DNA of 64,000 nucleotides, from contig JACGWO010000006.1 in assembly GCA_034509735.1 (NCBI GenBank), positions 4,541,001 to 4,605,000 on the forward strand, given 5' to 3'. Shown one piece after another: positions 24,080 to 37,700 of the stretch. The number at the start of each line of letters is the position of its first letter. The first letter of the stretch is position 1. Under the pieces are notes generated by a model. It was not told the origin of the DNA, searched no databases, and was given only the letters and a program-made list of their open reading frames with translations. The position numbers were made by a program, and so were the translations under genes. This DNA is from Sesamum alatum (taxonomy: Eukaryota; Streptophyta; Magnoliopsida; Lamiales; Pedaliaceae).

Positions 24080-25445
24080 TTTTTTTTTTTTTTTTTTTGA
24101 ACACCAACCAGCAATTTATTAATAATGGCCAATAACCAACCGACAAGAATACACACAGTAGCAGCAGAGGACTAACAGAAAACAAGAAAACAGAATCCAG
24201 AAAAAAACATAGTCAATAATCCTCTGAAGCGAAAAAACACTAGAGAAGCTCCCAACCTTGATGACTGGGAAGAGCAGCCTCATCAAAATCTTGAAGATAC
24301 CGCCTACAGGACTCAACTAACTCCACTAATGAAATGTGTGCATTTCCATCAATGCTTTGTTTCTCCAGTACCATAACTTCCATGCCACCAGTAAAGCAAA
24401 TTTATATTCCCATGCTTCCAGATTTTGGTGTAGATGACGAATCCAGGCCTCAGCAGCATCGCCCCAATTCACAATGATCGACCAAGGCAGATGAGAGAGG
24501 CCCAGGTTTGACGGGCAAAATCGCATTCAATCATGACATGTTTCGAATCCTCCCCTTCACTGGAACAAAAAATACACATATTGTGGGATAGCAAGTGCCG
24601 TCTTTGCAGATTCAAGGACGTTGGCAGAGCTTGATTGCACAGCCTCCATACAAAGACCTTCGCCTTTGCAGGAATTTTAGTCTTCCATAGAAAATCCCAA
24701 CCACCCCTTGGAGTCTCTCCAAGGCCACTTTGTCCTGCTGCCGAAGCTCTGAAAGACAACTCAACAGCAACATTGTAGGCACTCCGAACCGAGAACCCCC
24801 CATTTTGTGAGAAGTGCCAGATCAAACTGTCCAACTCTGACTGAACAGGGACCGGAAGAGCAGAAATAGCTTGAGCATCTTCCGTACAAAAAATTGAGTC
24901 GATTAGATCCAGATTCCAATCGTTTCCGTCATGCAAGACCAGTTCAGAAACCAAGGCATTTTCATCTAAAATACTGACCGGTGAGAACGGACGAAAAGTG
25001 TGAGGTCGGGGGATCCAATTGTCTTGCCAAATACGGATAGACTCTCCATTTCCAACAAGCCACCGAGTGCCCGCACCGGTTGCGCTGCCAAGATACTTCT
25101 CCAAGAGTACGACGGATTAGATCCCAACTTGGCTGAAAAAAAAATCTGAATGAGGAAAATATCGGGCCTTCATAACCCGTGAGCGAATAGAATCAGGAGA
25201 ACTAACCAGACGCTATGCTTGTTTAGCCAATAGCGCCAAGTTGAACTGATGGAGATGCCGAAAACCCATCCCACCCTTATGTTTTCTGTCACAAAGTTTG
25301 GTCCAAGAAACCCAATGATTTTTTTTCTCCATCCTACAATTCCACCAAAATTTAGCACAAATAGATTCTAATTCATGAACCAAAGAGAGAGGCAATAAGA
25401 AGCAACTCATAGCATACGTCGGAATGGATTGCAAAATATGGAAGT
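24080..25445 (-). mobile_element. 5'-truncated LINE (non-LTR retrotransposon)
   Basis: Reading leftward from about 25440 the sequence encodes the end of a LINE reverse transcriptase ([34 protein letters not shown]). It continues with the zinc-binding RVT domain (GTRWLVGNGESIRIWQDNWI, WKTKIPAKAKVFVWRLC, CIFCSSEGEDSKHVMIECDFA) and a Trp-rich tail (VAWKLWYWRNKAL). A poly(A) tail appears as the T-run at 24080-24099 on the plus strand, the expected 3' end. Small frame breaks interrupt the reading, and the endonuclease and most of the reverse transcriptase are missing, as in a typical 5'-truncated copy. No RNase H domain is recognisable. Confidence 0.88.
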
Positions 25446-25725
25446 TGAATTTTGAAATTCAAATATGATTTGTTGCCACATTGATTTGGATTCTGTCCAA
25501 TTATTAGCCGTAATTTTGGAAAGTTTTTTTTTTTTTTTCCAATAACGTATTTTATGTCAAATAAGTGGAACATTTCAAAGAATCACGTTTTTTTCCATTT
25601 AATTGAGATTGAAACGCTACACATCACTTTTTAAGAAATTATATATGTACGCGTTTTATACGTACGATAGAAACAATAGTTTCTATCGCTAATTTTTTTC
25701 CCAGATATGTTCACTTTACAAATCT

Positions 25726-28700
25726 TCACCTCCTCTGGAAATTCAACTTCCCTATAAAATATGCAAAGAGAGAAGCCAAAAACATGGGATACAAAATCAA
25801 AACAAGAGCCACCACAGGTAACATGTCGTGGCGAAATCCAAAATAATCTCTTAAAAATGCAGCAACGGTCTTATTTTGTCCAAATACTTGAATTTCCTTC
25901 TCTATATCTCCAAATTGTGAAGTAAGCAGACCGTTCAACGACCAAGAAGTAGGAATCACATAATAGAACCATATCCACCACTTGGGAATTTGCTGTCAAT
26001 CATGAAAAATAGCACAATGCATCAGTATCTTTTAACAAATATATTAAATATTAAACGATTCTTCTCTTTAATATTTTAAGTTTTTCGATAATGTGGTCAT
26101 CAAAAACTATGGTATTTAAAGCCAAGCCAAGATTCTAATTTTACTTTTACACATTCACCGGTACAGTAAAAAAAAAAAAGGTAAATTACAGTTATTTCTC
26201 CTAAATTTTGGCATAATTACAAATACCCGTCATATTTGAAAAATTATAAATACCCCCTGAAGTTTGTATTAACCAAAGGCCTGAAATTGATCATTTTGCC
26301 CTTAAATTTTTTATTAAAATTATAGAAAAATCAGCCAAGGCAAATTGCATTATTGCTCCTCCATGTAAAAAACTTAAGAAACCTCTCCCTGCGCATTATA
26401 GTCCAAAAAAAATTTAAGAATTAAGTAAAAAATAATTCAGTGCATAAGGGCATTTTGGTCAGTTTATCTATAAAAATGGATGAAAATAGGTTATTTGTTA
26501 GACGGTTACAAACCTAGGGGGGTATATATAATTTCTCAAACAATGAAGGCGTATTTGTCATTATGCCAAATCTTATGGGAGGTAGTTGTAATTTATAAAA
26601 AAAAATTGAAAAAGAGTTTCACGTAGGGAGGCATGCAAGAGATATCAAGCATCATATGATTCTTATTATCTTGAACAGTTTGAACTATTAGATGATGTGG
26701 TCGTTCAACAAGAGTCGATTCTAGGGAAAGTAAAGCTCACCGGACGAGGAATCAGAAATCCAGCAAATAGGTTGAACGTCGTGTAGAAGGCCGACTGCAA
26801 AATGGCAGCTACCGGGAATCTTGGGGTTATTGCAATCAGCAGCATTCCGAGGTAAGTATAGTACAACAGCGTACAAAACATAGTATAGAAATACGAAAAG
26901 ACCTTAAAAGCCGACCAATAGTATCCGATCATCGGATACGTGATGACTGTGAATATAAGTGATTGTGCCAATACATACGGGATCTCGACTATCACCTGCA
27001 AAATCAAGGCAAAAACTAGATATATGATGAGATTGAACATCACATACGATGAAGACGAAAGGCGGTCGATGCGTGTTTCATACCTGCGCAGCTGAATAAG
27101 CCCAGGAAGCATACATTCCGGCAAATCTTTCTCTGTAGACAACACTTCTCTCTGTGCTGATGTACTTCAACACCGATGAAGAATTATTTATGCCACAGAA
27201 GATTATTGAGCTATACATTGAACCAAGTAGAGTCAGAAGACTCTGCTGATTTTCTCTGTCAAAATCAGAAGATGAAAGCGATGAATTAGTATTAAATTTT
27301 AGTAAAGATTATAAGTAGAAAGTTCTTGTAAAGTGTTGAACGATCACGTCGTCCAAAAATTTAAACTGTTAGGAACGATAAAGTACAAGATTTTTTCAAG
27401 ATAATGTACGTACATTTTCTTGCCTTGACCCCAGAAGAGAAAACCAAAGAGAAACGACGCAATGAGCATATAAATCCAACGTCTCAAGTTGTACGAAGGA
27501 CTTCTCCAGTAAGACCAGTACTGCTTCCAAAGGCAAGTTTTGAACTGTCCCCAACCATTTTGGGAGTAACGGGTCGGAAAATATAGATCTCTTGAACCAG
27601 AAGGTGGCGCACTCAACTTCCTCACAAGCTCTTTGTTATTCCTACACAGAAACATGAATACTAAGCCATGCAAAGCAAAATGCATGTTTTTCTTTACAAT
27701 AAGTATATGGGTGGCTTTAACTCCCATCACCGTCACAACTAGAGTACATCCCTAGGACCATAGATCGCTTACAAGGTACTTACAAATTACCCACCAACGC
27801 AACCTTTCAGGCAATTTAACACACAACCTTATCACTAAAAGCGACGTGTCCTTATCAATTGAGCCAACAAATATTGGCAGTATAGTTCTTAACGAATGTC
27901 CTATTAATATTTTAAAGTGAAATATAGACATATTCCATCTTACAATATGGACAAATTATCCTTCTAGTCCCATAGGATAAGGAGTTCAACATTTTTAGTC
28001 CTCTACTTTACAGGAATTTTAACAAGATTCAAAATTGGGAAAACTCGACATATTTAGCCCCATAAATTTCGTAAAGCAGATGACTAACTGTGTCGAGTTT
28101 TCTCAATTTTGGGACTATTTTGAAACTCCCGTCAAACAGAAGACTAAATATATTAAACTCCAATCTTATGAGACTACTAGTGTAATTTTACCTGCAATAT
28201 GAAAATGTAGTCGGTTACTCACTCATGCAAAGCAGAATTCATGTAAATATGGGAGAAGTCTATGCCGAGTTCAGCTTCAGATGAAGCAGAAGTGACCTCC
28301 AACATCCATGTTGCAGGATTGCAGCTATCTCTGAATTTCGGCACGCCAGAGATACCCTGTCCGAAAGTTGAAAACGATAAACGTAAACGATCCCGACTCT
28401 TGAAAAGTAAGACATAACTGCTTCAAGAAGTCGAGCAAACACAACAACTGAATGATGTACCTCAAAGTATTCGATTACTTTAGAGGAGTGATGCCCCAAC
28501 GGCCCGCAGTAGATCATTCGTCCTCCAGTTTTCAAGAGTAGTAACTGGACGTATAAACGACGAGTTAGCAATTTGGAACAGAAAGACCATAGATTGATCA
28601 CAGAATGTCGTTTCCCAGCTCATGCAGTTTATGTCAGCTGATACGTTGTTCAATCAAGCTAAGTACCTCATCAAACGCTTCAAATATATCGATACTTGGT

Positions 28701-31700
28701 TGGTGTATGGTGCAAACGATCGTTCTCCCTGTATCAGCCACATTCTTGACCGCCCGCATAACGATTGCAGCTGCCCTAGCATCCAGTCCAGTTGTAGGCT
28801 CATCCATGAAGATAATCGAGGGGTTAGCAACAAGTTCCACTGCAATCGTCAGCCGTTTCCGTTGCTCAGTTGAAAGACCATCAACACCTGGTGTGCCTAC
28901 TAAAGTGTCTTTGATCCCATCAAGCTCGATTATTTCAAGAACTTCTTTTACAAACGCCTATCGCATCGCCAAAGAAAAATCTCACACAAGTAACGGAGAA
29001 CGAATATATAACTAGACGAAAAGACTAAATTTGAGCACGTACGAATTTTGTCTTTGGATCGATATCGGGATGAAGACGGAGCCAGGCAGAGAAAATGACC
29101 GATTCTTCCACAGTGATCTGAGGCGAATGTACGTCTGTCTGTTCACAGTAGCCTGAAATCCGAGAAAATGTCCTCTGCACTTTAGGATACCCTCCGATTT
29201 TTATCACTCCTTCAATACTGCCACTAGTTTTTTCTACCAACAAGAACGTCAAGAAGCGTTGTTTTTCCAGCTCCACTGACGCCCATGAGTGCAGTAAGCA
29301 CACCGGGCCTAAATGCACCGGTGACATCGCAAAGAAGCTGGAGTTTTTTCTGAGAGAATCCACGCTCCTTCATCGCCTGAAAACGAAACCATGAAACTTT
29401 TGTTTCAGTGTTTCTTATACATGCCTTGCTCAATGTGATCGAGTCGTTTTCTCACCTTAGGGGGGTCGACGTAGTATTGCACGTCTTGAAACACAATACT
29501 TGGAGGTTCAAAAGGCAAAACCATTCTACCTGAAACGTATGACGAAAATCGTTAAGACAATAAAAAGAAAATTACAACAACATTAACTAAAAGTATATAA
29601 AACGAAGGTAAAAACATCGAACCTCTATTGGATTCTGCAGTCAGGCTAGGAGGGGAAATGACAAACTGTTTCTCTGTACCGGCTTTATCGACCAGTTCTT
29701 TTCCTTGTAGTTCAGAGAGTTTTTCCATAGAAATTATAGCACGAGAGCTGGAAGCTGGTGCATTTTGAAAAGTATGTAATCTGATCAGTTACGCGATTTT
29801 GAGAGTTTCATGTAGACTACATTTCAGACATGTTCTATACCTTTCAGGAAACTTAAGGCTAGTGTAAATCCAATGTTGAAGAGTACTGCAAATCCAAACA
29901 GAGCGCCGAGCGATATCCAGAAAAGATGTCCGTCAAAGCTTAGCCCGCGGCTTTCAAGCGTTCTGTGTCCTACCGTTGTATTGCCAGACGCCTGCTGCTT
30001 ACATGAAAATCAAAACAAGGAATTGGCCTATTGACACGAACAAGTTGTGGGATCAGATCCTCACCTTTGTCCATCTCGGAGCAAGAAATTCGTTCGTCGA
30101 GAGGCCTATCTCCCCGTATGATAGAGGAGAAATCCAGAATGCCCATTTCAACCAAATTGGCATTGATGCTGCAAGTGAAAACAGCTATGACTTTGATGAC
30201 AGAATGTGATGACTAAACGCGAATCAAAGTAGTTCAAGATTCACTCACGTCGTGGGATCATATAGCCGCTTAGTAACAACACGAATAGTACCGACAACGA
30301 ACCAGCTGTTGCAGATGCATCCATAGTCTGGAAAACTGCTGCCACGAGACGGAACATGGATATAGAGGTGAAGTGCACAGCAAAGAACAACACCATTTGT
30401 CGGAAAAACCTGGAGAAAGATCCATGGACCGATGGTTATAATTCAGATATGAATAGTTAATAAAGACATGTTCTTGAAGAAACATGGAATATGCCGTCAA
30501 CCTCCCAACTTCTGGGCTGTAGCCAATTGTGTAATAAGTAAGAGATGTCCATACGACAGCTTCCAACAACGAGAGAGGAATCTTGAGAATGGTAGCCGGA
30601 ATTGCATACGCCCATGCCGGGTAGAAGTACAGGTCTCTTTGTTTGTAGAAAACGGCAAGTCTTGCAACCGTCATTGCGACCTCAGGAAGTCCATCAACAA
30701 CAAGAATGATGAGAGAGTAAAACAGAGCTCCCAAGTAATTGTTGGCATGGAGAAGGTCAGTTCCCATCTGTGTCCTCAAGAATACGGTCATGGTGAACGA
30801 TGCCATAACGACAAGCTGCAGCAAAAACAACGTTGCATACACATCAAAGAATCGTGCACACACGCAACACAGAGGAAACACGAAGGACTTAACAGAGGAA
30901 TTGCGCTGATTAACCTGAACGGATTTGAATACGTAAATGAAAGAGTTCCTTTTCATGAGAAGAAACTCTCTTGACATGCAGGCCTTAAACAGAGACCATT
31001 TCGGAAGGGAATACACGTTGAAATTAATCGCATTCTTGTGGTTCTTGGACTTATCAAACGGCACAGCAAGCTCCTCGCTAAGCTTCTTCCCATGAGGCGA
31101 CTCGATAAATTTCCTTGACAACATATCAACAGACACATAACTGTAAGTCTGTTGTGTTTGGTGCCAATACTGCTCTTGATCTTTCCTTGAGAGAACCTGG
31201 CAGTCAATAACAAATGCAAATATTACGGCTAACAAAGATGAGAAATCGTCTAAAACGCAACACAATGTAGTACACTTGCCTCCTGGAGAAAATCGGCCAC
31301 TCCTTTTCTAGACGGACACTTAAATCCACAACTGTCAAAGAATTCAAGAACATCAGTCCGCGGCCCCTGATAGACGATCTTTCCCTCCGCCATTAGTATG
31401 ACATCGTCAAAGAGATCAAAGGTTTCTGGTGCTGGCTGGAGAAGTGAAACGAGTAACGTTGCATCGGTGAAGTGGGCTAGTTGTTGAAGGCACGAAACAA
31501 TCTGATACGTGGTCGAGCTGTCTAAGCCGTTTGAGATTTCATCCATGAACAAAGCTTTCGCCGGTCCAACGAGCATCTCACCTGCATACTACCATCTACA
31601 TTTACTACTTAAACATGTGTATCAAATAGTAAAATTCTTCAAAGTTGCAAAAATTATTCTTACAGCTAGAACATATTGCATCTTATTACCTGTTGTTAGT

Positions 31701-34700
31701 CTTTTCTTCTGACCACCAGAGATCCCTCTCCTCATGACGTCTCCGACGACCGTGTCCGCGCAGATATCAAGACCAAGAATCTGAAATGAATCGAAAATAT
31801 ACATGAATTTGAACACATGAGTTCTAGTACAAGATATCGATGATGAATCAAATGGTAGAGCTAGAAAAGAAAGTACTTTTAATATGTAGTCTGTCTGAAG
31901 AGTTGTCCTCTGCCCTTCCAACGCAATCGCCTGTACGAATAAACACGTATGTTAGGACCATCATCGAACCTCGTCTGCTCATATTTAACATGTTTGTTTC
32001 AGACATGGACTGTCGAGAATGCAAACTGCAAGAATCTCAAAGTTAACAGTGCCCGTCGGACTGTCAGATCACTCGACCAATTTGGAAAATGAACTATGAT
32101 CTTTATTTCACACCCTTCATCAACTTTGATGGGCAGCATTTACCAAAGGGAAACTATGTACTACATCAGCATAATAGCATCAAACAAGAATCAGGCTATG
32201 AGAAAGCTGGTTAATTGCAGTTTACTCCATGTGAAAACACTAATAGACACAAAACTCTTCTAAACATAAAAGAAAGGGTAAATTACAGTCACTTACATTC
32301 AGATTTGACATAATTACAAATAGAGTAAATTACATCTACCTTTTATGAGGTTTGTCATAATTACAAATACCCCCTCGTTGTTTGAAAAATTACAAATACC
32401 CCCTGAGGTTTGTAATTTTTTAACCAAATGCCTGAAATGGACCATTTTGCCCTTGAATTTTTTATAATAATTATAGAAAAATCGGTCAAGGCAAATTGCA
32501 TTATTGTTCCTCTGTTTAAAAAACTTAAGAAAGATCTCCCTCCACATTGTAGTCCAAAAAAATTTTAAGAATTAAATAAAAATAATTCAATGCATAAGGG
32601 CATTTTGGTCAGTTGACCCATAAAAAGTTGATGGAAATGGGTTATTTGTTAGATGGTTACAAACCTCAGGGGGTATTTATAATTTTTTAAACAACGAGGA
32701 GGTATTTGTAATTATGTCAAACCTCAGGGGAGGTAGATGTAATTTACCCTTACAAATACCCCTCGTTGTTTGAAAAATTACAAATACCCTTGAGGTTTGT
32801 AATTTTTAACCAAAGGTCTGAAATTGACCATTTTGTCCTTGAATTTTAAGTTAAAATTGTAGAAAAATCAATCGAGTCAAATTGCATTATTGCTCCTTTG
32901 TGTAAAAAAAAAACTTAAAAAACCTCTCTCTGCGCATTGTAGTCCAAAAAAATTCAAAAAATTTTAATAATAATTCAGTTTGCATAAGGGCATTTTGGTC
33001 AGTTCACCCATAAAAATGGATAGAAATGAGTTATTTGTTAGACGGTTATAAATCTCAGAGGGTATTTGTAATTTTTCAAACAACGATAGAATATTTATAA
33101 TTATTTCAAACCTCATGATAAGTAGTTGTAATTTATCCTAAAAGAAATAGCAACACGAGCCCCTGAACTTTTGAAAAAAAAGCTAACTGCCTCCCGCACC
33201 ACAAGACACGTTGTCGTTTTTTCTTTCTTCTATCAGAAGGGCTCTTTGTCTATTAGTATTTTCACACGGGAACGAGCCTATTGCATTCACCCCGAGAATT
33301 ATAGGTACCAAAAATACCTTCATGTAAGCATCTACATCCAGATTCGGAACAATTTTGGCTTCTTTTTCCCTCCGCATGAGCTCCATCAAAATCTCTTCAG
33401 AGAAGACAAGAGATTAAATCATATCGCGCTCGCTTCAAAATATACTAAAAATACAAGCTTTTCTACGTGTAAACACCAAATAATTTAAGTTACGGGATCA
33501 AAAATGCATTTAATCCCAAAATAACGGACCTGCTCGACTTCCGTTTCCCTGACAGCGAGATGAAAAATCGAGCGCTTCCCTGACAGTCATTTCAGGGATG
33601 TGCTGATCATATTGGCTTATGTAAGCTGAAGTTTTCTGTGCTACGAACTCCTCAAGTTTATATCCATTGTATGAGATCTCACCCTCAACCTGTTGCATCA
33701 TTATTTTAGATGAACTATTTATCAAATATGCAAAAGACAACTATAGTACTTGAAAATTGTTATTACATCAAATAAACAAAAATTCAAATGCAAGAGAATA
33801 TGGACTTTACATGGTCTGGATATTGAATGATCAAATGCAATAATACCCTATGTGCAAATAAGGATTTAATGCAATTTATCCCTGGATATTGCAAGTGAGC
33901 AAATTATTATCCCTTGAAAAAAGAAATAATAGAAATTTACCTTCTCTGTATTTTTTAAAATAGAGCAATTTACCTCCTTGCCTAAAGAGGTAAATTGCTT
34001 CGTTTTAAAAAACAGAGGAGGTACATTTCTAAAAAAAAAAAAAAACAAGATAGTAATTTGATCATTTGCAATATTCAGGGGGCTTAATTCATTTACTGCC
34101 CCGTATATTAAGGGGGTGGCAAAATAAGGATCCTATAAATAGGGGTGGTAAATAGTGCCTCGGAATTAAATATTTTTTTGGCAATTGTAGGACTTCGGCC
34201 ATCGAATTTTAAATCTGGCGGGAATATGATGACGTGGAGAGAAATTAGGGTTTTTTTAGGGGAAAAAGCGGACTGTGCATGTTTTTTAAGACACCATACC
34301 ACATAAGCGCTGACATGAAAAAAATTGTATAAAATAAATTTTAATTTATATTATGTGGGTTGTGGGCCTGGGGGTAGGGGCCGAGGGCGAGGGAGGGGGG
34401 GTGCTGGGGGTTTTTCTTTAGTTTTAAATTTATATTATATAAAAATAATAAATTTATTTTTTTATATTTTATTATTATAAAATACTAGTTTTATTTTTTT
34501 TAATTTTAGGGGATTTTTCAAGTAAGTGCTTATGTGATAGAAAAAAAATAAGAAAATAATTTAGTTGGCAATTGATTTTTTTTATTACAATTCCATATCA
34601 GCAAAAACCCCAAAAAATGCCCTAATTTTTGTCCACATCAGCAAATTCCGATCACCTTCAAAAATTCGGTGCCAAAGTTCTGCAATTGCCAAAAAAAAAA

Positions 34701-37700
34701 AAAAAAAAAAATTTGGGGCACTATTTGCCACCCTTATATTTAAGGGTCCTTATTTTGCCACCCCCTTAATATACGGGGCAGTATTTATAATTAAGCCATA
34801 TTTAGGGGATTGCTTCCATTTTTCCCTAAAAATAATAGTAGGTAGAATGCCAAAAAGAAAAGAAAACGCTATGTGACTCGGAATTTTTTGAAAAAGGGCA
34901 GCTCGACTCGCCGAAGCAAGAGGCAATGTGCTTCTTTTTTAAAAATTTAGAGGTAATTCTTTTAATGTATTGATTAAATTGATTTATTGCTCAAATTATT
35001 GAGATATTAATGTAACAGAAATTTAAGGACATTTAATTAACAAACTTCTTTATTTGACAATTTTTGGGAAAATTATATTTTTTGTCTCTCCAAAATAGCA
35101 CTAAAATATTTTTTGTTCCTCCTATTTCACGAGTTACAGTTCCGGTCCCTTAAGTTACCATTTTTTAACAAATTCAATCCCTGCTATTAATTTTCCGTCA
35201 GAACCTAACGAAGAACGCACGTGGGGCTGGAATTTAGGAAAATTGATTGTATTTTGACGCCCAAATTGGTTGATAACCATATACATACACCCATTTTGAT
35301 TTCATTTCACTCCGAAATTTCTCTTCCTAAAGGACTCACTATACACGTCAGAAATTCATTGTAACGAAAAATCAACGACAGGGACTGAATCTAATCAAAA
35401 AATAGTAACTTGAGGAACCAAAACTGTTACTCGTAAAACAGAGAGGACTAAAAATATTTTAGTGATATTTTGGAGAGACCAAAAATATAATTTTACCGAT
35501 TTTTTTTTCCTCTGAAAAGTATTTTCAGATATGATTTCATTTATTAGTCTATATATGTAAAATGCCCACAAAATTTGAAAATAGGGCATATATGCTCACC
35601 TTGAGTGATTTGTTCAAATTTCCTGAAAGTGCTTTCAAAAATGTAGTCTTCCCACATCCCGGGGGACCAAGTAATAGAGTCATTCTACAACATGGAAGGG
35701 CTCATTAGAGGCCAGTCAAATTTGCACGCTCGATGTGTGTGCATAATTTTTTAATTATAAAAAAATTAAATTAATTAATTAATTATGATTACATTTTTGT
35801 AGTTTATGAATCTATTTTTTTTTTATATTAGAAAGATAAAATAAAAATATTGCAAAAGGAAAAATGGACATCATCAATAAAGAAATAATAAATTTGGAAT
35901 TTTTTTAACTTAAATTTCAAATTATTCAGATCACTTTTATTTTGAATAGAAAGAATATAAATTACAAGGTAAATTATAGGTTCACCATAATTATCAATAC
36001 TCATTTATTGTTTATTACAAATACCCATTATAATTAATGACTGTCTAACAAATACCTTTTCATAGAAACCCATTGTAGGGGCCAATTTGTTAGACACCCG
36101 TTAATTTCATGGATGTATTTGTGATTATAACAAATCTGAAGGGAGCCCATTGAAATTTACCTAAATTAAATGAACATCTTTTTTTCTTGTTAAAAAAAAG
36201 GATAATTATATCTACACTTCCTAACCTGTCTATTTACATAAACCACGGTTGTCATTTGAAAAGTTATACATACACCCACCAGAATCGTCCTGCTCTTTAA
36301 AAAATTATTCATATACCCCCCAAAAATATCAACAATATTATACAAACTACCCCTACTTTTTTACTATGAAAAGTGATTTTGGTAATTACCCAAAAAATAT
36401 GAGTGATTTGTGTAAATAGACCATAGATTGAAATAGTGTAAATGTAGTTATCCCTTAAAAAAAAAAAAAAAAAAAAAGATCTTGAGTTCGAATTTAAGTA
36501 TTGTTCCGTGTCGTTATTATATAAAATAAAGCGTAAATTACAACCACCTCCACTGAGATTTGGCACAATTACAAATACCCCCTCATTGTTTGATAAATTA
36601 CAAATACCCCCTGATTGTAATTTTTAACTAAAGACCTGAAATTGACTATTTTGCCCTTGATTTTTTTTTTAATTGTAGAAAAATTAGTCGAGACAAATTG
36701 CATTATTACCCATCTGTATAAAAAAGTTAAGAAACTCTCTACCTACGCATTGTAGTCTATGAAGAAAAAATTAAAAAAAATAAGAATTAAATAAAAAATT
36801 CAATTTGTATAAGGGCATTTTGATCGGTTCACCTATAAAATTGGATGGAAATTGATACGGATACAAACCTCAGGGAGTATTTATAATTTTTCAAACAATA
36901 AAGAAATATTTATAATTATGTCAAATCTCAAGAGAGATAGAAGTAATTTACTCTAAAATAAATAAAATTTCTCATGAGTGTTGAATTTGTACCTTCCAGG
37001 CTTGATAATACCGCTAACATCGTTAATGATGTTTATCTGAGCCTCTCGCGACGGCAGACCAAGAAGCCTTGCACCATCCTGTGTAAACATTACAACATTA
37101 TTTTAATTTTCCTCGTACTAAAAATCAATTATGAGAATTTGATCAAATTCAAGTGGTAAAGTCGAGACTTTAAAAATTTTAAATCATGCAATTGAGTATA
37201 TGAGCATTTCTAAATTAATCAATAAAATTAAATTAAGGGTTTTTCGACGTTTTTCTGAGTAAGGCCATGTTTATAGTCTAACAACTACACAATTGATTAT
37301 AAGATAATTAATTAATAGATATTTAATTTTTAGAGAAAGTGATCCTGTGTTGGATTCATAATTTTATAATTAACTAGAAAGCATGATGTGTGATGCACGT
37401 GTATAAATATATTTTTAGAAGTAAATATATCATTTATGTTAAGTTCATGATATTATTCGTATTTTAATTGAAACATTAGTATTATACAATTATATTTTCA
37501 AACAAATTGATAAGAAAACTATTCAATTCTATTATTCGTAATTCACTTTCTAAATTTAATTGGGACTATTGAATAAAAGGATATTCCCCAAAATTGAAAT
37601 TTTGTATTTCGTATATTCACTAATGATTATTTCATTATTATGTATCAAACCAATTAAAATGAAAATATAAAATAATGATATTCAAAAAATTAATATTAAG

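Noticed and set aside
24326..24526. Separate small gene after the LINE zinc-binding domain
   Set aside because: It continues the LINE ORF in another frame (Trp-rich tail) and ends before the poly(A) tail.
28605..29015. Plus-strand open frames opposite ABCG exon 18
   Set aside because: Antisense shadows of strongly conserved NBD2 coding sequence.
30468..30974. 168-codon plus-strand frame
   Set aside because: Antisense shadow of ABCG exons 10-11, with no protein similarity that I recognise.
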